This document shows, piece after piece, positions 1-6,218 of a stretch of 10,277 nucleotides of DNA. The stretch is from an uncultured bacterium (lineage in GTDB: Bacteria > Bacteroidota > Bacteroidia > Chitinophagales > CAIOSU01). Position numbers and translations under genes: made by a program. Position 1 is the first letter of the stretch. Each line of letters opens with the position of its first letter. The stretch spans positions 1-10,277 of the forward strand of contig CAIOSU010000398.1 in assembly GCA_903861055.1 (NCBI GenBank), given 5' to 3'. A model generated the notes under the pieces. That model ran no database searches. It was given only the letters and a program-made list of their open reading frames with translations, and was not told where the DNA came from.

Positions 1-65
1 ATAACCATTACCGAAGCCTTAGGAAAATAAAGGCAAACCAAATTGAAGACGTGCAAAAACAATAA
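1..65 (+). other. Possible 3' end of an upstream gene, frame undecided
   Basis: Two plus-strand frames are open from the left edge. One ends at the TAA at 28-30 and reads ITITEALGK; the other ends at the TAA at 63-65 and reads NHYRSLRK, then IKANQIEDVQKQ. Either could be the tail of a protein, and both are too short to identify. In many Bacteroidota the gene before this type of MCE gene is an N-acetylmuramoyl-L-alanine amidase. That is context knowledge, not something visible here. Confidence 0.25.
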
Positions 66-164
66 ATAGATATTCAAACAGTATATTCGGTTCGCAACCG
101 TGTATGCATTATGCACTACTAAATACTTTTAGCTATTTTTACCGCTTGACTAAAACCGCTCCCG
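66..164 (+). promoter_or_regulatory. Leader region before the MCE gene with two small inverted repeats
   Basis: This short gap holds a perfect 5-bp hairpin at 88-100 (CGGTT, loop CGC, AACCG) and a near-palindrome at 105-115 (TGCAT T ATGCA). Two sequences one base off the Bacteroidota -7 box TAnnTTTG follow, TACTTTTA at 124-131 and TATTTTTA at 134-141. Neither has a convincing TTG -33 partner, so a promoter here is only possible. An in-frame TGA at 147-149 closes the frame before the MCE gene. Confidence 0.3.
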
Positions 165-1136
165 TTGAAAATATCTGATGAAACCAAGGTCGGCATAATG
201 GCAGCTTTTGGCATTGCCATTATGATTATTGGCTATAGCTTCTTAAAGGGCAACAACATTTTCGACAAATCCGTAAAGTTATATGCGGTTTACGATCGTG
301 TTGATGGGCTAACCAAATCAAGTTCGGTAGTGGTAAACGGCTACGGAGTTGGAAGGGTTGGAAAAATTAGCATGCGCCCAGACGGCAAATTGGTAGCCGA
401 AATAAAAATTACGGACGAGACTGTAAGGATTCCTAAAAACTCAACTGCAAAACTGGTGAGCCTTGATTTTTTGGGCACCAGAGCTGTACAAATAATTTTT
501 GCAGATGAAGTAAATGGCTATGTAGTAACCGGCGATACCCTAAAGAGCGCCCTAGAACCTAAGCTGGCTGATATGGTTAACGAACAGATTGCCCCTTTGA
601 AAACTAAAGCCGAAGGCTTGATCTCTTCTATAGATACGGTAATGAGCGTGGTGGAAGGTATTTTAGGAAACAACTCCATCAATAATAGTTTAACCAATGT
701 TGAATCGGCAACTGCTAGGTTCTCTATTTTGGCCAAACACGTTGATTCACTGTTGCTGAGCGAAATGCAGTCGATACAAGGTATTATACGAAACCTAGAA
801 GGTGTGCTGGATATCGTAAAACGCAATGGCGATAACCTAGATTCGACGTTTGTGAACTTGAACCATCTTACGGGCTCCCTTGCCGAATCGGATATAAAGG
901 GTATGATAACCACCCTGGATAGTACCCTAAACCAAGCCAAGTTATTGCTTAAGCAAATAAACGAAGGCGAAGGAACCGTAGGGATGCTGATTCATGACAG
1001 AGCGGTGTATGACAACCTTGAAAAAGCAACTGCGGATTTGGATAGTTTGTTGGTCGACTTTAAAGAATCGCCGGGCAGATATATTCACTTCTCCGTTTTT
1101 GGACGCTCCGACAAACCCAAAACTCCTAAAAAGTAA
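165..1136 (+). CDS. MCE/MlaD family protein, inner-membrane anchored (lipid transport)
   Basis: This 323-residue protein is very likely the substrate-binding MCE subunit of an envelope lipid transporter of the Mla type, which moves phospholipid between inner and outer membranes. It has a short cytosolic N-terminus (MKISDETKVG), one membrane helix at about residues 10-28, an MCE domain at about 37-114 (YAVYDRVDGL, VNGYGVGRVG, LGTRAVQI), and a long helical C-terminal part from about 131 to 300. Two stretches look family-typical to me: GEGTVGMLIHD near 270 and RYIHFSVFG near the end. The start is TTG at 165: an in-frame TGA at 147-149 leaves no other usable start, and MKIS matches the N-terminus I recall for Bacteroidota relatives. 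No MlaE or MlaF gene is in view. It is probably co-transcribed with the OstA-like gene 58 bp downstream. Confidence 0.9.
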   Translation: MKISDETKVGIMAAFGIAIMIIGYSFLKGNNIFDKSVKLYAVYDRVDGLTKSSSVVVNGYGVGRVGKISMRPDGKLVAEIKITDETVRIPKNSTAKLVSLDFLGTRAVQIIFADEVNGYVVTGDTLKSALEPKLADMVNEQIAPLKTKAEGLISSIDTVMSVVEGILGNNSINNSLTNVESATARFSILAKHVDSLLLSEMQSIQGIIRNLEGVLDIVKRNGDNLDSTFVNLNHLTGSLAESDIKGMITTLDSTLNQAKLLLKQINEGEGTVGMLIHDRAVYDNLEKATADLDSLLVDFKESPGRYIHFSVFGRSDKPKTPKK

Positions 1137-1194
1137 TTCCCGTTGTATTGGCTTGCTTTTTGAGTACGCTGGCTCAAATTCCCAATATCATCAA

Positions 1195-2862
1195 ATGACT
1201 ATACGGTTTGTATTTGCCCTTTTGTTTCTTACCTATTCTGTTTCCTCGCTTGTAGCGCAGGAAAAGAAAAAGATTGAAATACTAGGTGCCGATATTCTTA
1301 CCAAAGGTAACGTACGTGGCGAAAATGTACGGAAGCTTATAGGTAGCGTAAAAATGAAGCAAGGCGATGTGTACATGGACTGCGACAGCGCTTACTTTTA
1401 TGCCGACCGAAATGCCGTTGATGCATTTGGCCATGTGTACATACACCAAGGCGATTTACAAATCTACTCCGACTCGTTGAAGTACAACGGCGATGAACGT
1501 ATTGCCGACTTATATGGCAATGTGCGTCTTTTAGAGCCACGAATGGAATTGACCACCAAAAAATTAACGTATAACCTTAGTACCAAAACCGCCAAGTATA
1601 GCAATGGTGGCCACGTAATAAGCGAGGGCACCGATTTGGTGAGCCGCATTGGTTACTACTATTCGGAAAGTAAGATGGCTTATTTTAGATATGGTGTAAA
1701 GCTGGTTAACCCCAACTACACCCTAGAATGCGACACGCTAGGTTATAATATGGAGCGCGAAATAAGCTACTTTTTTGGCCCAACTAAGATTACTACCAAC
1801 GACAGTAAAATATATTGCGAAAGCGGGTGGTACAATAGTAAAACTGAAATATCAAATTTCGGGAAAAACACAGTGCTAGACAATCCGCCGCAAATACTAT
1901 ATGCCGATAGCTTGTATTATGAAAAGAAGAAAGGGTACGGCGAGGCCTATTATCACTTCGATTGGATAGATACGAGCCAAAACATAATACTCAGTGGCGG
2001 CAAGGCTATTTTTTATGAACTGACCGACTCTATAACAGCTACCGAAAAGCCGCTACTTACTTACATACTAGATGGTGACTCTTTGCACATTGCCGCCGAT
2101 ACGCTCATAAGCCGAAAAGATACAGTGGATGAGCGAGAGTTGTTTGCCTTCCATAAAGTACGCCTTTTTAAAAGCGACATGCAAGGCAAATGCGACTCGC
2201 TGGTATATGCCTTCCGCGATTCAACAATTCGGATGTACCGAGAGCCCGTGTTGTGGGGCGATAAAAGCCAAATGACCGGCGATACGATATACCTGTATAT
2301 GAAGGATAGCAAGATGGATCGGGTGGAGCTTTTTCCGAACGGGTTTATCATTAACGAATCCTTCCCAAAATTATACGACCAAATAAAGGGCCGACATATT
2401 TGGGGTTATTTTGTAGATGGCGAACTAAACAACATGCACGTTGCTGGCAACGGAGAAAGCGTATACTATGGCAAAGACTCGCGAAGCGCATACCTAGGCA
2501 TAAACAAAGCGCAGTGCAGCGAAATGTGGATTTACATTAACGAAAACAAGGTAAACAGGATAAAATTTTATACCAAACCCACAGCCACGTTTCACCCAAT
2601 GCAGTTGGTTGACCCTGAAACATTTAAGCTCGAAAACTTTAACTGGCGCTACGACCAACGCCCCCAAAGCAAAGAAGACTTGCTAACCGAACCTGAGCCC
2701 GTACCCGTTCCTAACACCGACGCAAATGCAAATGGCGCGCGCAAAGGAACAAAGCTGGCTCCAACTAATACTGTAAATGAGCCCACTGGCGAAGCGCCCA
2801 TACCGGCCCCCAGCCCACAACCCATAACCAACGATACGAGCGTGGCACCCATTAAACCTTAA
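1195..2862 (+). CDS. OstA-like (LptA/LptD N-terminal-like) exported protein
   Basis: This 555-residue exported protein has OstA/LptA-type folds, known for carrying lipopolysaccharide across the periplasm. The open frame continues upstream to 994 inside the MCE gene, but ATG 1195 starts a clean signal peptide (MTIRFVFALLFLTYSVSSLVAQ) cut near AQ|E, so I take it as the start. From about residue 55 to 420 the chain is repetitive beta-strand sequence of the OstA pattern, in which a strand naming a structure (MDCDSAYFYADRN, IYSDSLKYNGDERIADLYGN, LYADSLYYEKKKGYGEAYY) alternates with GNV/GHV turns. The conserved part ends near DPETFKLENFNWRYDQRP, followed by a Pro/Ala/Asn-rich, probably disordered tail of about 57 residues. 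The stop overlaps that of the convergent gene. Its place next to an MCE gene supports an outer-membrane biogenesis role. The family call is firm; the exact substrate is inferred. Confidence 0.88.
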   Translation: MTIRFVFALLFLTYSVSSLVAQEKKKIEILGADILTKGNVRGENVRKLIGSVKMKQGDVYMDCDSAYFYADRNAVDAFGHVYIHQGDLQIYSDSLKYNGDERIADLYGNVRLLEPRMELTTKKLTYNLSTKTAKYSNGGHVISEGTDLVSRIGYYYSESKMAYFRYGVKLVNPNYTLECDTLGYNMEREISYFFGPTKITTNDSKIYCESGWYNSKTEISNFGKNTVLDNPPQILYADSLYYEKKKGYGEAYYHFDWIDTSQNIILSGGKAIFYELTDSITATEKPLLTYILDGDSLHIAADTLISRKDTVDERELFAFHKVRLFKSDMQGKCDSLVYAFRDSTIRMYREPVLWGDKSQMTGDTIYLYMKDSKMDRVELFPNGFIINESFPKLYDQIKGRHIWGYFVDGELNNMHVAGNGESVYYGKDSRSAYLGINKAQCSEMWIYINENKVNRIKFYTKPTATFHPMQLVDPETFKLENFNWRYDQRPQSKEDLLTEPEPVPVPNTDANANGARKGTKLAPTNTVNEPTGEAPIPAPSPQPITNDTSVAPIKP

Positions 2863-2867
2863 GGTTT
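2854..2867. other. 14-bp perfect palindrome holding both convergent stop codons
   Basis: AAACCTTAAGGTTT is its own reverse complement. Its central TTAA supplies the stop codon of both the plus-strand OstA-like gene and the minus-strand secreted protein gene, which therefore overlap by 4 bp and both encode a protein ending in Lys-Pro. As RNA it could fold as a 5-bp stem with a TTAA loop in either direction. With only two G-C pairs and no long T run it is a weak terminator at best. Confidence 0.6.
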
Positions 2868-3827
2868 GTTTTGGTTTATATCGCCATGCACATTAGTAGA
2901 TGGTTGAGGCAGCGGCGGGTTGCCCCTATCAATAGTAAGCAGATATACATTAGATATATACTTCCATTTTCCGTCTTTCCATTCAAAAGCGTCATAACTG
3001 CCATCAGGTATCAACGAAACCGGTATATCCTTTCCAAAATCTGAGGTAGACTTAATGTGGTCGAACACCACGATATTGTCATCGGGGTTATAATTCAGCG
3101 TAAGCTTGGCATCAAACTTATAATAAACCAGAAACCTAGTCTGAGGCTTGGTTACCGGGTAAGGAAACGTCTCGGCAATAGTATCGGGTATATCGAATAT
3201 TGGGGCACCAAATACAGGCTTACCTTCTTCAAAATGCAGTACATCCATCACCTTTACACGGCTATACAAATCGTTACCATCAAAGCCAAACAGCGTGTAA
3301 TAAGTTTTGCCTTTAGCTTTGGTTTCAATAAGGTTATAATAAAATGCGCCATACCAGCAACTAGGTGATAGTAGCGTATCTTGAGGGCTAGCAATAGAGT
3401 CAGTGCGGTCAATTAAAGGATAAAGCATCAAATCCTTGCCATTGTTCATTTGTATAGTGCCAAAGTAACGATATGCCCCACCTTCCAGCGAAACCTGCCA
3501 CGTTATTACCCTAAAACTACTATCAGTTGGGTAAAGAATTGACAAAATAGGCACCGAATCGAATGGATAGTTAAATGAACCCGGCACTTTTAATGCCTCC
3601 ACAAATTTTGGGATAAAAGCATAGCAGGCCTTCATCCGGTTTAGATTGTTTGTATCGCCGAACATGATGTAAGACAGCGGATTCAAGGTTTCTTCTGCTT
3701 GAAGCAGTTTTGCCCTGTTTTCTGGGGTGAGTTCAATCTTACCCTTAGTTGGGCTCTTTTTACTGCCTTTGCCTTGCCCAATGGCAAAAAGTGGCAACCA
3801 CACCAGCAACAAACAAATGTATTTCAT
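2859..3827 (-). CDS. Conserved secreted protein of unknown function (Bacteroidota family)
   Basis: This 322-residue protein starts with a signal peptide (MKYICLLLVWLPLFAIGQ) and continues into a Lys/Ser-rich linker, so it is likely periplasmic or cell-surface. There is no lipobox cysteine. I recognise the pattern as a family seen widely in Bacteroidota without assigned function. Its signature stretches are ITWQVSLEGGAYRYFGTIQM at about 108-127, CWYGAFYYNL at 157-166, YTLFGFDGND at 177-186, GKPVFGAPIF at 202-211, IVVFDHI at 252-258 and LIPDGSYDAFEWKDGKW at 272-288. No catalytic motif is evident. The content of aromatic residues, Gly and Asp suggests a beta-rich fold, which is inference. The start ATG lies 4 bp after a TAACTTTG promoter box, implying an almost leaderless transcript. 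It is probably transcribed on its own, because a 205-bp repeat-filled gap separates it from cinA. Confidence 0.85.
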   Translation of the reverse strand: MKYICLLLVWLPLFAIGQGKGSKKSPTKGKIELTPENRAKLLQAEETLNPLSYIMFGDTNNLNRMKACYAFIPKFVEALKVPGSFNYPFDSVPILSILYPTDSSFRVITWQVSLEGGAYRYFGTIQMNNGKDLMLYPLIDRTDSIASPQDTLLSPSCWYGAFYYNLIETKAKGKTYYTLFGFDGNDLYSRVKVMDVLHFEEGKPVFGAPIFDIPDTIAETFPYPVTKPQTRFLVYYKFDAKLTLNYNPDDNIVVFDHIKSTSDFGKDIPVSLIPDGSYDAFEWKDGKWKYISNVYLLTIDRGNPPLPQPSTNVHGDINQNKP

Positions 3828-3831
3828 AGGG

Positions 3832-3865
3832 CAAAGTTAGTTATTACCAAAGACTCAAGACACAA
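3832..3865 (-). promoter_or_regulatory. Bacteroidota-type promoter for the secreted protein gene
   Basis: On the minus strand, TAACTTTG (plus positions 3832-3839) is an exact match to the TAnnTTTG -7 box and ends only 4 bp before the ATG. TTG triplets that could act as the -33 element lie 16 bp upstream (3856-3858) and 23 bp upstream (3863-3865). Both are inside the 7-bp tandem repeat. The usual spacing in the phylum is about 17-23 bp. Confidence 0.6.
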
Positions 3866-3884
3866 GACATAAGATACAAGAAGT
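3850..3884. repeat. Degenerate 7-bp tandem repeat, five units
   Basis: Five consecutive heptamers read AAGACTC, AAGACAC, AAGACAT, AAGATAC and AAGAAGT, all sharing AAGA with variable ends. They lie just upstream of the -7 box of the secreted protein gene, and on that strand some units supply a TTG. Similar imperfect AAGACNN strings are, from memory, common in intergenic DNA of this phylum. No protein is encoded. Confidence 0.75.
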
Positions 3885-3978
3885 ATTATCCCTTAAAATA
3901 TTTAGAATAACCGTTAGACCCCAAACTTTTTAAAAAACGGATATTTTCCCAATTTCATTGCCCTTACCATTTAAACAG

Positions 3979-4046
3979 CTGGTCACTTTCAAATTAGCAC
4001 ACCAGCCTTTCGGCAGGCAGGTTTCCAAATTTTCAAATTTCAATCA
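3979..4046. repeat. A/T-rich degenerate repeats with a GNRA-type hairpin at the cinA 3' end
   Basis: CAAATT/TTTCAAAT-like units recur at 3988-3996, 4022-4031 and 4032-4041, with an AGCACACCAGC insert between them. Inside, CCAGCC (4002-4007), TTTC (4008-4011) and GGCAGG (4012-4017) form a 6-position stem with one mismatch. Read on the minus strand it has a GAAA loop, downstream of the cinA stop. There is no following U tract, so it may be a 3'-end stabiliser or a mobile intergenic repeat rather than a standard terminator. The repeat runs over the last cinA codons. Confidence 0.45.
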
Positions 4047-5274
4047 GGTATTTTCTAAACAATTCTAGTGCCATAAGTGCCGTAAGCTGTATGTTTTGTT
4101 TACGGTTACCTTTAAAAGTTAGCTTCTTGGTACGCATGCCGGTTGGCGAACCATATGCCAACCAGACTGTGCCCACTGGTTTATCGGAGGTGCCACCTGC
4201 AGGTCCGGCAATTCCCGAAGTTGCAATGGCATAATCGGTGCCAAACTTGGTACACACCCCAAGCAACATTTCTCTTACGGTTTCTTCGCTTACGGCACCA
4301 AAGCTATCCAGTGTTTCTTGTTTTACACCCAACAATGCTTGCTTCGACTCATCAGTGTAGCTCACTACGCTGCCATTGTAGTAGGCCGAGCTACCTGCAA
4401 CCATGGTTATTTGGCTAGCAATATAGCCCCCAGTGCAACTCTCTGCGGTGGCTAAAGTTTTGTCTTTTGCCGTTAGAAGCTTTCCAATTATTTCTTCTAA
4501 TTGGTCGTCGTCATAACCATAAATGTGCTTATCAATTTGGGCTACCAACTTAGCAACTTCAACATCCAAAGCTTCTTGCACCACTTCCCTATTTGTGCCA
4601 TTTGCGGTTAAACGTAGTTTAACCGAACCAATTCCTGGCAGGTAAGCTAGCTTAATATTAGTCGGTAGGTTATCCTCAAAATCGGCAATCTGCTCTGCCA
4701 AAAACGACTCTCCAATGCCAGCGGTAAGAATGTGCTTATGCATAATTACCGGCAGTTGAAAGTAGGTCTTCACCTTGGGCAGCACCTCCTGTTGCATCAA
4801 AGCCTCCATCTCAAAAGGCACTCCTGGCATCGATACAAATACTTTTCCATTTTTTTCGAACCACATACCCCAAGCCGTTCCCCTATCGTTGCGCAAAGGT
4901 GTGCAACTTGCTGGCATTAAAGCTTGGTCGGCATTCGATTGCAACATTGGCCTATTTCGACTGGCAAAAAAGGCTTCCAGCTGTGCCAATATCTCCTGAT
5001 TGCGCACCAAGGTGGTGTTGAAATATTGAGCAAGAGTAACTTTGGTAATATCATCTTTTGTTGGGCCAAGTCCTCCGGTTATTAAAACCAGATTTGATGC
5101 CTGCTCAGCGCGAGCAAGTGCCTCCAGTATAGCCGACTTATCATCACTTATAGATAGTATTTCTCTTACACGAATACCTAACAACGCCAGCTCGCGGCCC
5201 ATATACGCCGAGTTGGTATCAATGGTTTGGCCGTATAGCAGTTCGTCGCCAATGGTAATAATGGTGGCTTGCAT
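4033..5274 (-). CDS. cinA: CinA-like protein, probable nicotinamide-nucleotide amidase
   Basis: This 413-residue, full-length two-domain CinA is cytosolic. The N-terminal MoCF/molybdopterin-binding-like domain covers about residues 1-170, with IGDELLYGQTIDTNS at 8-22, TGGLGPTKDD at 66-75 and MPGVPFEME near 155; in some homologues it is an ADP-ribose pyrophosphatase. The C-terminal amidase domain runs from about 255 to the end, with AESCTGG (Ser279), YTDESKQALLGV (Lys311), SGIAGPAGGT and KPVGTVW. The Ser and Lys correspond to the expected catalytic pair for converting NMN to NaMN plus ammonia, a pyridine-nucleotide salvage step. ATG 5274 is preferred over 5325 because MQATIITIGDE is the usual CinA start. 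It lies 54 bp after the glycosyltransferase stop on the same strand, so co-transcription is likely. A role in competence is historical naming and not supported here. Confidence 0.95.
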   Translation of the reverse strand: MQATIITIGDELLYGQTIDTNSAYMGRELALLGIRVREILSISDDKSAILEALARAEQASNLVLITGGLGPTKDDITKVTLAQYFNTTLVRNQEILAQLEAFFASRNRPMLQSNADQALMPASCTPLRNDRGTAWGMWFEKNGKVFVSMPGVPFEMEALMQQEVLPKVKTYFQLPVIMHKHILTAGIGESFLAEQIADFEDNLPTNIKLAYLPGIGSVKLRLTANGTNREVVQEALDVEVAKLVAQIDKHIYGYDDDQLEEIIGKLLTAKDKTLATAESCTGGYIASQITMVAGSSAYYNGSVVSYTDESKQALLGVKQETLDSFGAVSEETVREMLLGVCTKFGTDYAIATSGIAGPAGGTSDKPVGTVWLAYGSPTGMRTKKLTFKGNRKQNIQLTALMALELFRKYLIEI

Positions 5275-5328
5275 AATATTGATGATTGGTAAGTAAATAT
5301 AACGCCTGAGTGGTGCGAATGGCAAAAA

Positions 5329-6078
5329 TCATTTTAAACCCTTGTACATGGCAAAGTTAGCCAAGCCTATGCGCTGCAAGAAGTGTTTAGCACTTACACC
5401 TAAAACTCCAAAGCCATAGATAGTGCTGCGGCGAAGGTTAATGGAACTAGCCTCGGCAAAATATTTGGTAGGGCAGGTAACCTCACCGATACCAAAACCG
5501 GCATAAATAATCTGCGATAGCATTTGATTATCGAACACAAAATCGTCGGAATTGATTTCCAAATTCAATTTGGTAAGCACTTCTTTGCTAAAAGCCCGGT
5601 AGCCCGTGTGGTATTCTGATAGTTTTTGACCTGTAAGCACGTTCTCGGTAAAGGTAAGCAAGCGGTTGGCAATGTATTTATATACGGGCATGCCACCCTT
5701 TAAGGCACCATTACCCAATATACGCGAACCTAAAACCACTGGATACAAGTCGTTGGCAATAATACTGGCCATGGCCGGTATCAACAATGGGGTATACTGG
5801 TAGTCGGGGTGCACCATAATCACAATATCGGCACCCAGTTCAAGAGCGGTTTTGTAACAAGTTTTTTGGTTGCCACCGTAGCCACGGTTATTTTCGTGGC
5901 GCACCACATGCTTTATACCTAATTTCCGGGCAAGTTCTGATGTAGCGTCGGTGCTATGGTCATCCACTAACACTACGTCGTCCACAATATCAAAAGGAAT
6001 TTCGCGGTATGTTTTTTCAAGTGTAAGCTCCGCATTATAGGCAGGCAATACTACCACTACTTTTTTACCGTTCATCAT
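5329..6078 (-). CDS. Family 2 glycosyltransferase, DPM1/polyprenyl-phosphate sugar transferase-like
   Basis: This cytosolic or membrane-associated GT-A glycosyltransferase has 249 residues from the first Met of an ATG-ATG pair at 6078 and 6075. Motifs in order are VVVVLPAYNAELTL at 7-20, the nucleotide-sugar site VDDHSTD at 38-44, NNRGYGGNQKT at 63-73, HPDYQYTP at about 90-97 (Asp92 in the position of the metal-binding DxD), GSRILGNGALKGGMP, SEYHTGYRAFS, and an acidic DDFVFDNQM segment. It resembles dolichyl/polyprenyl-phosphate mannose synthases but lacks a C-terminal membrane domain, so it probably adds a sugar to a lipid carrier; donor and acceptor are unknown. The frame is open further upstream, but those codons only read through the intergenic inverted repeat. 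A TATTTTTG box 7 bp before the ATG supports the short start. Confidence 0.88.
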   Translation of the reverse strand: MMNGKKVVVVLPAYNAELTLEKTYREIPFDIVDDVVLVDDHSTDATSELARKLGIKHVVRHENNRGYGGNQKTCYKTALELGADIVIMVHPDYQYTPLLIPAMASIIANDLYPVVLGSRILGNGALKGGMPVYKYIANRLLTFTENVLTGQKLSEYHTGYRAFSKEVLTKLNLEINSDDFVFDNQMLSQIIYAGFGIGEVTCPTKYFAEASSINLRRSTIYGFGVLGVSAKHFLQRIGLANFAMYKGLK

Positions 6079-6085
6079 AGCAGGG

Positions 6086-6116
6086 CAAAAATAAGTAATT
6101 GTATTAATAGTCCATG
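6086..6116 (-). promoter_or_regulatory. Promoter for the glycosyltransferase-cinA unit
   Basis: On the minus strand TATTTTTG (plus 6086-6093) exactly fits TAnnTTTG. A weak -33-like CATG (plus 6113-6116) lies 19 bp upstream, inside the arm of the inverted repeat. The box ends 7 bp before the first ATG, so the transcript would be leaderless or nearly so. Confidence 0.55.
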
Positions 6117-6176
6117 GTCCATAGTCGATACGCCATGGTAAAAAATAAAAACTATGGACCATGTACTATGGACCAT
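6107..6176. repeat. Imperfect 19-bp inverted repeat with an extra copy
   Basis: ATAGTCCATGGTCCATAGT (6107-6125) pairs with ACTATGGACCATGTACTAT (6151-6169) at 18 of 19 positions, with a 25-nt A/T-rich loop. The 12-mer ACTATGGACCAT occurs at 6151-6162 and again at 6165-6176, and its reverse complement lies at 6114-6125. The repeat sits between two divergent genes. Strings of ATGGACCAT/CCATAGT are, from memory, a recurrent non-coding element in Bacteroidota genomes. It could be a REP-like element or a protein-binding site. Confidence 0.8.
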
Positions 6177-6197
6177 CGACCAATAAGCATAACTTTG
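6167..6197 (+). promoter_or_regulatory. Promoter for the asparaginase-like/transglutaminase-like unit
   Basis: TAACTTTG at 6190-6197 is an exact TAnnTTTG -7 box. A weak -33-like TATG at 6167-6170 lies 19 bp upstream, within the repeat arm. The start codon is 21 bp beyond the box, giving a short leader. Confidence 0.55.
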
Positions 6198-6218
6198 CAG
6201 CACCTTAACTCTATTTTC

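Noticed and set aside
151..163. TAAAACCGCT shared by the leaders of the MCE gene (151) and the receptor gene (7511)
   Set aside because: A 10-base match is common by chance at this window size, and the surrounding bases and distances to the starts differ.
994..1194. In-frame extension of the OstA-like gene into the MCE gene
   Set aside because: It would overlap 143 bp of a well-supported gene and put 67 non-signal residues before a good signal peptide that starts at ATG 1195.
1195..1209. Same first bases (ATGACTATACG) as the TonB-dependent receptor at 7587
   Set aside because: An 11-base match is expected by chance in 10 kb, and both encode similar signal-peptide starts; no further similarity follows.
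6107..6176. CRISPR-like or insertion sequence terminal repeats
   Set aside because: Only three short copies with no regular spacers, no transposase gene and no target duplication seen.
6079..6218. Upstream coding extensions on both strands of the divergent gap
   Set aside because: They translate only the inverted repeat and promoter boxes; homologous N-termini begin at 6078 (minus) and 6219 (plus).
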